64,000 bases of DNA from CAVXSP01 sp963764505 (GTDB lineage Bacteria > Acidobacteriota > Vicinamibacteria > Vicinamibacterales > SCN-69-37), in assembly GCA_963764505.1 (NCBI GenBank), contig CAVXSP010000004.1, positions 62,001-126,000 of the forward strand, in the 5' to 3' direction. The notes under the pieces were generated by a model. That model had not been told where the DNA came from. It made no database searches and worked only from the letters and a program-made list of their open reading frames with translations. Position numbers and translations under genes: made by a program. Of this stretch, positions 44,785 to 52,695 are shown one piece after another (within the stretch, counting starts at the first letter, position 1; every line of letters begins with the position of its first letter).

Positions 44785-44976
44785 GTGCCGAGAGCCGCGA
44801 GCATCCTCCTGGGGCTGACCGTGCTCCTGCTCGTCACGTTCGCGAACCCGTTCGCAGGCAACGTGCTTGGCTTCTGTCCGATTTCTGAAGGCCCGAAGGC
44901 CGTCGGAATCGACGTGATCGCCGCCGGGATCGATCTCTCGGCTGCCTGGCTGATCTATCGTGGCGTACGATCCTGA
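44785..44976 (+). CDS. Small membrane protein, hypothetical
   Basis: A 63-residue frame from a GTG with two hydrophobic stretches (~5-22, ASILLGLTVLLLVTFANPF, and ~41-58, GIDVIAAGIDLSAAWLIY) and a single cysteine between them (LGFCPI). No family recognised. It lies 31 bases after the ATPase on the same strand and could be translated from its transcript, but I see no strong RBS. Confidence 0.45.
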   Translation: MPRAASILLGLTVLLLVTFANPFAGNVLGFCPISEGPKAVGIDVIAAGIDLSAAWLIYRGVRS

Positions 44977-45072
44977 TCAACGATCTCGGGACGTGGACAG
45001 CTCGGCCGAGCCCGTCAATGCGGTGAAGGCCGCACCGGATCCACGGCGCCGCTGCCCTTGGCCTCGGTCGCG

Positions 45073-45930
45073 TCAGTCCTGGTAGCCGGGACGAGCATTC
45101 ACCGTGACCCGCCGCCCCTTGACCCGGACGTCGAGCCGGTGCCAGGCGCCGTGCGCCACCCCGACCGGCGTGTAGCCGAGGAGATAGCGGGATCGAAACT
45201 CCGCGACGATCGATCCGAGCGTGGCACCCAGGGCGCGGTCGGACTCCACCGAAAGCGTCCGGCCGCCGGTGGCGTCCGACAGATCGCGCAGGAACGACTG
45301 GTCGGCGCCGCCGACCGAGACGCCGAACAGCACGACGTCCGCCCGGCGAGCCGTGTCGAGGACCGACGCGGCCGGGAGGATGCTCGACGTGTCGACGCCG
45401 TCGCTGAAGACGATCGCCAGCCCACGTGTGCCTGGCGATTCGCCCAGCGTCAGGGCGGTGTAGGCCGCATCGAACAACGAGGTGTCGCCAGGATCAGGGA
45501 CGGGCTGGAGCGCGTCGGCCGCTGCCGGCGCCGTGATCGACGTCAGCTGCCGCCACCGGACCCGGCTGCCGAACGTCACGACCGCCAGCCGATCCGCCGG
45601 CTGGAGCAGGGCCACCACCGATCCGGCCGCCGCCTGCAAGGCGCCGAGCCGCGCACCGCTGACGCTGCCACTCGTGTCCATCGCCAGGACGACGCCGAGC
45701 GGCACCTGCCCCTGGCTCACGCGGGCGATCGTCTGCGGCACGCCGTTGTCGCGCAGCTCGAAGTCGTCACGACCGAGACCCGCCACGGGCATCCGCCCCT
45801 CGGTCACGAGCGCGTCGACGAGAACCACGTCGGCGCGCGACGTGAACGTCGGACTCTGAGCCGACGCGACCGACCATCCAAGCGCGAGCGCGAGCGCTGC
45901 CGTGGCTATCCTCGTCCAGCGCGTGCTCAC
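45073..45930 (-). CDS. Exported VWA-domain protein (acidobacterial VWFA-related type)
   Basis: A 285-residue protein with a signal peptide (RIATAALALALGWSVASAQ), an N-terminal Ig-like segment typical of the family (PTFTSRADVVLVDALVTEGR, VAGLGRDDFELRDNGVPQTI) and a von Willebrand A domain with MIDAS text (VVLAMDTSGSVSG, then LAIVFSDGVDTSS) and the closing FRSRYLLGYTPVG. Roles of these proteins are unknown; VWA domains bind partners through a metal site. The GTG start at 45930 overlaps the TPR gene's stop (GTGA), so it is translationally coupled as the last gene of the PadR-headed operon. Confidence 0.85.
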   Translation of the reverse strand: MSTRWTRIATAALALALGWSVASAQSPTFTSRADVVLVDALVTEGRMPVAGLGRDDFELRDNGVPQTIARVSQGQVPLGVVLAMDTSGSVSGARLGALQAAAGSVVALLQPADRLAVVTFGSRVRWRQLTSITAPAAADALQPVPDPGDTSLFDAAYTALTLGESPGTRGLAIVFSDGVDTSSILPAASVLDTARRADVVLFGVSVGGADQSFLRDLSDATGGRTLSVESDRALGATLGSIVAEFRSRYLLGYTPVGVAHGAWHRLDVRVKGRRVTVNARPGYQD

Positions 45931-47123
45931 CGCCGCCCTCCCGGCGAATCGAAGCTCCTGCGGAGATCGTCCAGCAGGGCCCCGGCCGTTGGCGCGTGGG
46001 CGCGCGTGTAGGTCCACCAGGGATCGTCGGTGCTCAGATCCGTCGACAGAGACTGCAGCGCCTCGACGGCCCGCTGGCGATCGCCCGAGGCGCGGGCGAT
46101 CTGACTGAGCGCCAGGTGTGCCGACTGCGCGCCGGGCACGAGCGCCGCCGCCCGCTCGAGCGCCTCTCTGGCCCCTGAGACGTCGTCGCGCGCATTCCGC
46201 TCGCGTCCCAGAAGCAGCCAGCCGTCGTACTGCAGGTTCAGCGTGAGTCCGGGCGTGGCAAGCGCGCGGACGAGCGCGGCGACGGCCTCTGCGTGCCGAC
46301 GCCGTTCGCCGAGCACGTGTCCAAGCCTGAGGTGCGCTTCGGCCATCGAGGGATCGAGCCTCAGCGCCTTGCGCAGATCGGACTCGGCGGCGTTCAGCTC
46401 GTCCGCTCTCGGGGGAGCCAGCGCCGGTGCCGGCGGGCGCGCCAAGCCGCCCATCGGGCCGCCCAACGGTGCCGCAAGCGCCGGGGCGTTGCCAATCGCA
46501 CGCTGAATCCTCGGGCTGGCATAGTCTTCGTGCATCGCTGCGCGGTACAGCAGCAGCCGCGCGTCGTTTTCGAACAGCCGCATGCCCGCCGCCAGATGGG
46601 GAATGAGCTCGGAATATTCGTTCCAGCTCTGGAGCTGCGCCGACGTCGCGTCGTACCAGCGCCGGGCAAACAGGTCGGCCGTCGGGCGCGAGAGCGAATC
46701 GACGAGCTGTCGCGCCAGCGCCCAGTGGACGGTCCCCATGTGGACAACGCGATGCTGTCCGTCGGCAAATTCGATGACCGTGCGATCCGAGGGCGACAAC
46801 CGATAGTGCCCATCGTCGCCATGCGAGAGCACAGCCACGTCCGTATGCAGCAGGATGGCGCGGCGCAGGAAGGCATCGGGATCGTCAGGCGGCGACAGGC
46901 GAGTCGCGCGCGCCACGACGGCCGCGAGCTCGCCGTTCGACCACGACGCCAGCGTGGACACGGCGTCGTCGAACCGCCCGGGCGCGTGCGTGCGAACCGC
47001 GTCCACCCAGGCGTGTTCGAGATTGTCGCTCTGACCCGGCCCGGCGGCACCAGTGGCGACGACTGCGGCAACGACACAGCCGATGGTCGCGAGCCGTACG
47101 CGGTCGACAGCGGGACGAGTCAT
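45927..47123 (-). CDS. Exported TPR-repeat protein
   Basis: A 398-residue protein with a signal peptide (VRLATIGCVVAAVVATGAAG) and helical repeats. Clear TPR-like units occupy ~255-365: AESDLRKALRLDPSMAEAHL followed by RLGHVLGERRRHAEAVAALVRAL, then GREALERAAALVPGAQSAHLALSQIARASGDRQRAVEAL-type text (two units, cut here). The first half (~30-200) is helical and unassigned, with a Pro/Ala-rich linker at ~220-250. It sits between two VWA proteins in one operon, so it is probably a scaffold binding one or both of them in the periplasm. Confidence 0.75.
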   Translation of the reverse strand: MTRPAVDRVRLATIGCVVAAVVATGAAGPGQSDNLEHAWVDAVRTHAPGRFDDAVSTLASWSNGELAAVVARATRLSPPDDPDAFLRRAILLHTDVAVLSHGDDGHYRLSPSDRTVIEFADGQHRVVHMGTVHWALARQLVDSLSRPTADLFARRWYDATSAQLQSWNEYSELIPHLAAGMRLFENDARLLLYRAAMHEDYASPRIQRAIGNAPALAAPLGGPMGGLARPPAPALAPPRADELNAAESDLRKALRLDPSMAEAHLRLGHVLGERRRHAEAVAALVRALATPGLTLNLQYDGWLLLGRERNARDDVSGAREALERAAALVPGAQSAHLALSQIARASGDRQRAVEALQSLSTDLSTDDPWWTYTRAHAPTAGALLDDLRRSFDSPGGRR

Positions 47124-47132
47124 GGCCGCCTT

Positions 47133-48344
47133 CTACTCGCCTCGCGGCACCACGACCCACGAGCGCGCGCGCACGGTCACGCCGGATCGGTTCACCCGGA
47201 CATCGAGGCGCTTCGGTTTGCCGTCGCGATCGCCGGGCTCCGGTGAGATCCCGAGCAAGTAGTACGACGCCGTTTCCGCGAGGATGTGGTCGAAGGCGTT
47301 GTCGCCACTTCCGGTGGAGACGGTGAACAGCTTGCCGCCGGCGGTGCCTGAAAAGCGATCGAGCCAGCGGCTCGAGATGACGCTATCGCGCACGAGGGTG
47401 GAGCTGGCTTGCCGGTTGGCTGCGGAAAACGACTCGAGATATTTCCAGTCCACGAACAGCGTGTAGACCGCGACGTTGACGCGTGCTGCCTCTTCACCGG
47501 CCAGCCCGCCGAGGTCGCCCACATCCGGCCGATGTCCGGGTGTGTCGCTCACCGTCATCCCGCCGCTGACCAGGACGAGGGTCTTGCGTCCCTCGGTCGC
47601 TGCCAGCCCGCGGAGAATCTCCCTGAGCGCGCCGAGACTATCGGTCGCCGCCGTCTCGAGATACAGCACCTGCATCCGGAGCGCCTGCTGCACCTCGAGC
47701 GCGCAGGTCGGATCGGGCCTCCCGCCGCAGATCCGGAAGACAGCCGCGCCGCCGCCGTCCACGATTTCCGTGGGCGTGAGCTGGAAACGGCTCGATGGCG
47801 GAGGCAGCCGGGAGCCGGTCACCCGATCCAGCGCGGCGATGACCGTCGCGTGATTCGTCGTGGGCGCGATCGCGGGCCCGGCCGGATACGCGTACAGACC
47901 GACGAGATCCGTGGGCTGCAGACGGCGGACGAATTGCGCCGCCGCCTCGGCGACGCCTCGCGAACTGGCCGCGTCGAAGCTGCCGGTGTCTACGGCGATC
48001 GCGAACACGCGAGGCCGCACCTTCGCGGGCGTGGGATTGGTTGTGGGCTCGGTCGGGGCGGGAGCGGCGGTCGTCGTGGGCGGCGGTTCTCCGTAGTCAA
48101 TCAACTGGACGGACGCGACGGGCCGTCGATGGCCGCCGACCGACACCCGAAAGTCTCCGGTCTGAAGGCCCCTGACGGGCGCTCCGCGCTTGTCGACGAC
48201 TTGAACATCGACGGCGATGAGATCGGTCCCGGCATGGAACACCGGCGCCTGCGATTGGACGTACGTGGTCAGGCTTACGACGGCGGCGAGGGGCAGGAGC
48301 CGATGCGCGCGCAGTGTCCGCTGACGGCCAGCCATCGGCATCAC
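47133..48344 (-). CDS. Exported VWA-domain protein (acidobacterial VWFA-related type)
   Basis: A 403-residue exported protein: signal peptide (HRLLPLAAVVSLTTYVQSQA), family N-terminal segment (VFHAGTDLIAVDVQVVDKRG, VRGLQTGDFRVSVGGHRRPV), a Thr/Pro-rich linker (~85-108), then a VWA fold (VFAIAVDTGSFDAASSRGV, where the usual DxSGS is altered to DTGSFD; KTLVLVSGGMTV) and the ending YYLLGISPEPGDRDGK. The altered first MIDAS loop may weaken metal binding. It overlaps the preceding exported-protein gene by four bases (ATG 48344, stop 48341) and is followed 10 bases on by the TPR gene. Confidence 0.85.
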   Translation of the reverse strand: MMPMAGRQRTLRAHRLLPLAAVVSLTTYVQSQAPVFHAGTDLIAVDVQVVDKRGAPVRGLQTGDFRVSVGGHRRPVASVQLIDYGEPPPTTTAAPAPTEPTTNPTPAKVRPRVFAIAVDTGSFDAASSRGVAEAAAQFVRRLQPTDLVGLYAYPAGPAIAPTTNHATVIAALDRVTGSRLPPPSSRFQLTPTEIVDGGGAAVFRICGGRPDPTCALEVQQALRMQVLYLETAATDSLGALREILRGLAATEGRKTLVLVSGGMTVSDTPGHRPDVGDLGGLAGEEAARVNVAVYTLFVDWKYLESFSAANRQASSTLVRDSVISSRWLDRFSGTAGGKLFTVSTGSGDNAFDHILAETASYYLLGISPEPGDRDGKPKRLDVRVNRSGVTVRARSWVVVPRGE

Positions 48345-49225
48345 CGCTGGTCGCGGTCGAACGTGGATTTCACGTCGACCTGGAACCGCCGAAACCTGCC
48401 GTACACGGCGGTGCCGGTGACGCGCGATCCGTCCGGCTGCCGGTAGTCCTCGGTCATCTCGACCGGGATCGCGACGGCGAAGCCCTCACGCCGATCGAAC
48501 AGCGTGGTCAGCGTCGCGGAAACACCCGGGCTCTCGACCATCACCTCGGCTTTGACCAACGCGCCGCTCGCATCGTTGATCCACACGCGGCCGCGCATGG
48601 GCATGTCGGTGCCGCTCGGACCGTGAATGACGGTCGGGCGCTCGCGTTCCACGAATTCAGTCCAGACGACTCCGGCGATGTGGGACTCGGGCTTCGGCCC
48701 GGCAAACTGGAAACGCCCTTGCTGCGAGCGTCGCAGGACGTGCAGCACGAGCAGCGGATTGTTGACCGTCCGGATCACGCCGATGTTGTACCTGGCGCTC
48801 TCCTCGGTGATGTCCGCGGCCCGCTCGGCGGAATCTGCAGTCGGCTTGACGAACAGGTCGGTCAGACGCTGCTGGTGATCCCGAATCGGACGGCCATCGA
48901 CCTGAAACACGTCTCGGAAGGGCAGCCATTCGCCGGACTCCGTGGTGCGGACGAGCAGGAAGTCCGACACCAGCTCGCGGTGGCGCGCGAGCGGTCCGCC
49001 GACGTACGTATGTCCTTGGGGAATCACGGTCTGCGAGTACCGCTCCTCCGCGACGATGTTGGAAAACGAGGCCTCGAAGCGGTCGACGTACGTGGCCGCG
49101 CGCGCGAGCAGGGCAGACGTCGGGTCGACCGCGCCCCCATCCTGCGCTGTCGGCGCGACCACCGCGACGCAGGCCGCCATCGCTCCTCCGACCGTCCATC
49201 GAACGGCGAGCCCGGCTCGCTTCAT
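48341..49225 (-). CDS. Exported protein of unknown family in PadR/VWA operon
   Basis: A 294-residue protein with a signal peptide (MKRAGLAVRWTVGGAMAACVAVVAP) and a mature domain that begins LLARAATYVDRFEASFSNIVAEERYSQ and continues SDFLLVRTTESGEWLPFRDVF, RFQFAGPKPESHIAGVVWTEF, GRVWINDASGALVKAEVMVE and PVEMTEDYRQPDGSRVTGTA. The late strands resemble outer-membrane-lipoprotein-sorting (LolA/LolB-like) or DUF-type beta sheets, but I do not assign a family. The N-terminal AERY motif region recurs in acidobacterial proteins I have seen beside VWA and TPR genes. It starts three bases after the permease stop and overlaps the VWA gene. Confidence 0.7.
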   Translation of the reverse strand: MKRAGLAVRWTVGGAMAACVAVVAPTAQDGGAVDPTSALLARAATYVDRFEASFSNIVAEERYSQTVIPQGHTYVGGPLARHRELVSDFLLVRTTESGEWLPFRDVFQVDGRPIRDHQQRLTDLFVKPTADSAERAADITEESARYNIGVIRTVNNPLLVLHVLRRSQQGRFQFAGPKPESHIAGVVWTEFVERERPTVIHGPSGTDMPMRGRVWINDASGALVKAEVMVESPGVSATLTTLFDRREGFAVAIPVEMTEDYRQPDGSRVTGTAVYGRFRRFQVDVKSTFDRDQR

Positions 49226-49227
49226 CG

Positions 49228-51879
49228 TCAATCTCCTTTCAGGAGCGGCAGCGGATCGATGCCGGCGGCGCGCCGCGCCGGCAGCACGGCGGCCAGGACA
49301 GCCGCGCCCGACAGCACCGTGGCCGCGGCGGCCATTGCGGCAGGATCGGCCGCGCCAACACCGGGATCGAGGACGAGGACGCGAGACGCGATGGTGACGC
49401 CTGCCGCAAGGCCCGCCGCCGCTCCCGCGCAGGCCATCGCAATGGCTCGACCGAGCACGCGTCCGCCGACTCGACCCGGCGACCCTCCAAGGGCGATCCG
49501 CAGCGCGATCTCCCGCGACCGCCGTTCGACGGACCACGCCACCGCGCTGTAGATCCCGATCCCCGCGACGATCATGGCCAGGGCGGCGAACGTCCCGACG
49601 AACGTGCCCGTCAGCCGCTGGGTGCCAACCGCCTCGTGGATGAGATCCGTCCCCGTCGAGACCCGCGCGATCGGCGCGGCCGGCGCCACCCGCGACCATG
49701 CGCGAACGACGTCCGGCAGGGCTGCGGCCGCCGGTCCCGTTGTCCGCAGAATGACGTGACGCGCCAGCGGGGAGCTGCCCGCAATGGGTCGATAGAGATA
49801 CGGCATGGGCGCTTCGTCGATCGACCGCCATTTGAGGTCGGGCACGACGCCGACGACCTCGAGGCGCAGCGACGGCGTCGCCCAGTGGAGGAGCTCCACG
49901 GCGCGGCCGACGGCCGGCTCGGTGCCCCAGAGCCGTCTTGCGAGCGTCGCGTTCACGACGGCGACCGGGCGCTCCGACGTCGCGTCCGCGTCGCCGAACG
50001 CGGCTCCCGAGAGCAATGGAATCTGAAGCGTGGAGAAGAATCCCGGGCTGACGTGCTGTTCGAGCGCGATCTGCGGCACAGCCGTGGCCTCTCCCGCCCG
50101 GCGAACGTCGCCGCGGTTGTATGAGAACTGGAGCGGAGACGTGATGGACAGAGCGGCGCCGGCCACGCCCGACCCGTCCCATGCCTCGCGCCTCAGCGCC
50201 TCGTCTGGAATCGGCGTCCGGGCGCTCGAGGCCGGGCGAGGTGCCAGGGCCAGATCGACGAGATGCGCGGCGTCGTACCCGAGCGGCGCGCTGTACGCGG
50301 CCAGCACGCTGCGGGTCATGAGCAGCGAGACGAGCAGCAGCACGGCGGTGATCGCGACCTCGGCGGCCACGAGCATCTGGCCGAGCCAGGGCGCGCGCCG
50401 GCGACCAGGTCGACCGCGGTCGTCGCGCAGCCGGGCCAGGACGTCCCGGCGCGTCGCTCGAACGGCGGGAACGACGCTCGTCCCAACGGCTGCCGCGATC
50501 GTGACGATGGCGCAGAAGAGCAATTCCCTTGCGGTGAGGTGGAGATGCACGGTCAGCGCCATGCCCAGCGCCTGGGGGAACGTCGTCATGACGCCTTGCA
50601 GGAGACGGGCGACGATCAGCGCGGCCACGAACGCCGGTGCGGCCAGCACGAGCGGCTCGATCAAAAGCTGGCGGACGAGACGTGAACGGCTGGCGCCGAG
50701 CGACGCGCGGACGGCCAGTTCTCGGTGCCGTCGCACCGATTGCTGCAGCAGAAGGTTCGTGATGTTGACGCAGGCGAGCAGCAGCACGAGCGTCGCCACC
50801 GTGCCGAGCATCGCCAGCGTGCGTACGAAGGCAGGACCGTTGGCCGGCCAGAACTTCGACTGCGCGGCCGGAAGCAGCTTGAACGCGGGCGCCGGTACGG
50901 TCCGGCCGTCGCGCCCGAGGCGGCTCGCCCATCTGTCGACGGCTGCCTGCGCGGTCGACAGCGTGGCGTCCGGGCGCAGGCGGGCCAGTACGGCGAGCAC
51001 CGCGATGTCCGGCTCGTGCAGCGTGCGGTCCGAGGCCACCGTCGACAGCGGAACCCACACCTCCGGTGCCGGGCCCCACGTCAGGTCGTGCTCGGTTCCG
51101 TAGATCGCGGGCATCACGCCGACGACCACGACATCCCGTTGGCCGAGGTGAATCGTCTGGCCGACGGCGTCTGCCGGCGCGGCGTCCGACGACAGCCGGC
51201 GCCAGAGCCGCTCGGAAATGACCGCCACTCCGGGGTCCCTCTGATCCGCCGGCCCGAGCACGCGGCCCGCCAGCGGTGGGGCACTGAGCACCGCAAAGTA
51301 ATCCTCTGTCACGGCCTCCGCGCGGATCGCCTGCGGCTGGCCACCCGCGCTCACGCGCATGGTCAGCCGGTCGTACGCGGCGAGCGCACCGAACACCGCG
51401 ATGTCGGTCGTGAGGCCGGTGAAGTCCGGGTAGGACACACCTTGGTACCTCGCGGTGCTGCGATCGATGCCGTACATCGAGACGATTTCGTCCGGATTCG
51501 CGACGGACAGCGGTCTCCAGAGGATTTCGTCGATGACATCGGCGATGGCCGTGTTCGCGCCGACGCCGAGGGCCATGGTGAGGATCAGCGCCGCCGTCAG
51601 GCGCTTCTGACGACGGAGGCCTCGGCATGCGAGCAGGACGTCCCGCCACACGTCTTCGAACGCGCGCGTGCCGTACGCGTCGCGTACGTCCTCCCGCGCC
51701 TGCTCGATGCCGCCGAGCGCCAGCGCGGCCTGCCGCCTGGCCTCCGTCCGCGACAGCCCCGCGCGGACCCGCTTCTCCGTCTCGCAGTCGAGATGGTCGC
51801 GCAGTTCGTCAGCGAGCTCGGCTTCGACGTCCCGCCGCCGCCAGAACCACGTCACGCGGTGCCGGAGATCGGCCCACAT
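49228..51879 (-). CDS. ADOP-type ABC permease with N-terminal prefix domain, 883 aa
   Basis: The N-terminal ~75 residues form the cytoplasmic prefix typical of PadR-linked members (WFWRRRDVEAELADELRDHL, GLSRTEARRQAALALGGIEQ). The FtsX pair follows: helix ~100 (LTAALILTMALGVGANTAIA), periplasmic domain (GVSYPDFTG, VTEDYFAVLSAPPLAGRVLG, VAVISERLWRRL, VVVVGVMPAIYG), helices ~355-480 with RRHRELAVRASLGASRSRLVRQL, a central helix (~515), the second periplasmic domain (SPGFFSTLQIPLLSGAAFGD), and final helices with RREIALRIALGG-like text ending GIDPLPLLKGD. ATG 51879 overlaps the PadR stop by one base, so PadR and permease are coupled. ATPase is not adjacent. Confidence 0.88.
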   Translation of the reverse strand: MWADLRHRVTWFWRRRDVEAELADELRDHLDCETEKRVRAGLSRTEARRQAALALGGIEQAREDVRDAYGTRAFEDVWRDVLLACRGLRRQKRLTAALILTMALGVGANTAIADVIDEILWRPLSVANPDEIVSMYGIDRSTARYQGVSYPDFTGLTTDIAVFGALAAYDRLTMRVSAGGQPQAIRAEAVTEDYFAVLSAPPLAGRVLGPADQRDPGVAVISERLWRRLSSDAAPADAVGQTIHLGQRDVVVVGVMPAIYGTEHDLTWGPAPEVWVPLSTVASDRTLHEPDIAVLAVLARLRPDATLSTAQAAVDRWASRLGRDGRTVPAPAFKLLPAAQSKFWPANGPAFVRTLAMLGTVATLVLLLACVNITNLLLQQSVRRHRELAVRASLGASRSRLVRQLLIEPLVLAAPAFVAALIVARLLQGVMTTFPQALGMALTVHLHLTARELLFCAIVTIAAAVGTSVVPAVRATRRDVLARLRDDRGRPGRRRAPWLGQMLVAAEVAITAVLLLVSLLMTRSVLAAYSAPLGYDAAHLVDLALAPRPASSARTPIPDEALRREAWDGSGVAGAALSITSPLQFSYNRGDVRRAGEATAVPQIALEQHVSPGFFSTLQIPLLSGAAFGDADATSERPVAVVNATLARRLWGTEPAVGRAVELLHWATPSLRLEVVGVVPDLKWRSIDEAPMPYLYRPIAGSSPLARHVILRTTGPAAAALPDVVRAWSRVAPAAPIARVSTGTDLIHEAVGTQRLTGTFVGTFAALAMIVAGIGIYSAVAWSVERRSREIALRIALGGSPGRVGGRVLGRAIAMACAGAAAGLAAGVTIASRVLVLDPGVGAADPAAMAAAATVLSGAAVLAAVLPARRAAGIDPLPLLKGD

Positions 51880-52211
51880 CAGCCTTCACTCAGCACGCGG
51901 CCGATGATGCTCGTCAACCGGCGCCACCCGCGGACGCCCGCCTCGAGTTGGCGGCGGCCGGCGGCCGTGAGCTCGTAGTACTTCGCGCGACGGTTGTTGT
52001 CGCTGGTGCCCCACGTGGCGCGGATCCAGCCACGCCGCTGAAGGCGGTGGAGCGCGGGATAGATCGAGCCCTGCCCGATCCGCAGTGAGTCCTTGGACAT
52101 CTGCTGCAGGCGCTCCGACACGGCCCACCCGTGCAGCGGTTCGAGCGCGAGCGTCTTGAGGATCAGCACGTCCAGCGTGCCCTGTGGCAATCCGATGCGA
52201 GCCTCGCCCAC
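51879..52211 (-). CDS. PadR-family transcriptional regulator
   Basis: A 110-residue PadR winged helix: GTLDVLILKTLALEPLHGWAVSERLQQM, IGQGSIYPALHRLQRRGWIRATWG (recognition helix and wing) and AKYYELTAAGRRQLEAGVRGWRRL (C-terminal dimer helix). PadR proteins of this short type repress transporters until a ligand or stress releases them. It is the first gene of an operon with an ADOP permease, an exported protein and the VWA-TPR-VWA set. A perfect 12-bp inverted repeat at 52240-52274 lies just upstream and is the likely operator. Confidence 0.9.
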   Translation of the reverse strand: MGEARIGLPQGTLDVLILKTLALEPLHGWAVSERLQQMSKDSLRIGQGSIYPALHRLQRRGWIRATWGTSDNNRRAKYYELTAAGRRQLEAGVRGWRRLTSIIGRVLSEG

Positions 52212-52239
52212 GAAGGCCTCCTGCGGCTGATCCCTTGCT

Positions 52240-52274
52240 CTTCGACAGGAATGTTACCGCAGTTCCTGTCGAAG
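52240..52274. promoter_or_regulatory. 12-bp inverted repeat upstream of padR-like gene
   Basis: CTTCGACAGGAA, 11 bases, TTCCTGTCGAAG, perfect over 12 bp, 28 bases before the PadR start at 52211. The outer TTCGACA/TGTCGAA recurs in the inverted repeat at 52659-52688 in front of another ADOP permease. Read as a shared operator for PadR-type repression. Confidence 0.6.
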
Positions 52275-52396
52275 CACAAAGAGGGACGGCGGAGCGCAGG
52301 CTCAGGTCGGAGCGCTCGTGATCGATGGGGGGGCGCGGCGGTGGCCGGTGGGACTGGAACGGTGGCTGGCCCGCCAAGAGCGAGAGGCCCTCGGTC

Positions 52397-52576
52397 CTAT
52401 TTCTGGGAACCGGCCGCCGGAATCTGTACGTCTTCGCCGTGCAGAACGGCGACGATCGTCCCACTTGTCACGACAACAGAATGGAGCTTCCATCCGGCCG
52501 CGGAGTACTTGTTCAAGTCGTCGGTCATCTTCGGCGCGCTCACGGCCGGCCATTGAAGCACGCAGTAATTCGTCAC
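52397..52576 (-). CDS. DUF4177-like small protein
   Basis: A 59-residue frame from a GTG: begins VTNYCVLQWPAVSAPKM and continues LNKYSAAGWKLHSVVVTSGT and VAVLHGEDVQIPA to TAG at 52397. The pattern (Y-x-V first strand, LN-x-Y/W-x-x-x-GWKLHSVV, then a second strand) is that of DUF4177 small proteins. GGAGGAGG lies 7 bases upstream of the GTG. It sits between the two PadR/ADOP units and stands alone on its strand. Function unknown. Confidence 0.65.
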   Translation of the reverse strand: MTNYCVLQWPAVSAPKMTDDLNKYSAAGWKLHSVVVTSGTIVAVLHGEDVQIPAAGSQK

Positions 52577-52651
52577 GGAGAGCCTCCTCCGGAATTCTAG
52601 CGCCGATCCAGCGTGGGCCGAGATTCAGCGTGTCCAAGACTGATCCCGACC

Positions 52652-52688
52652 TTGACATTCGACAACACGATGGACAGTGTGTTGTCGA
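52652..52688. promoter_or_regulatory. TTGACA box and 10-bp inverted repeat before ADOP permease
   Basis: A perfect -35 box TTGACA (52652-52657) is followed by the inverted repeat TCGACAACAC-N10-GTGTTGTCGA (52659-52668 and 52679-52688), which covers the spacer and the -10 position. The -10 itself is poor. A repressor bound here would block the promoter; the outer TTCGACA half matches the repeat at 52240-52274. Confidence 0.55.
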
Positions 52689-52695
52689 GGAGGCC

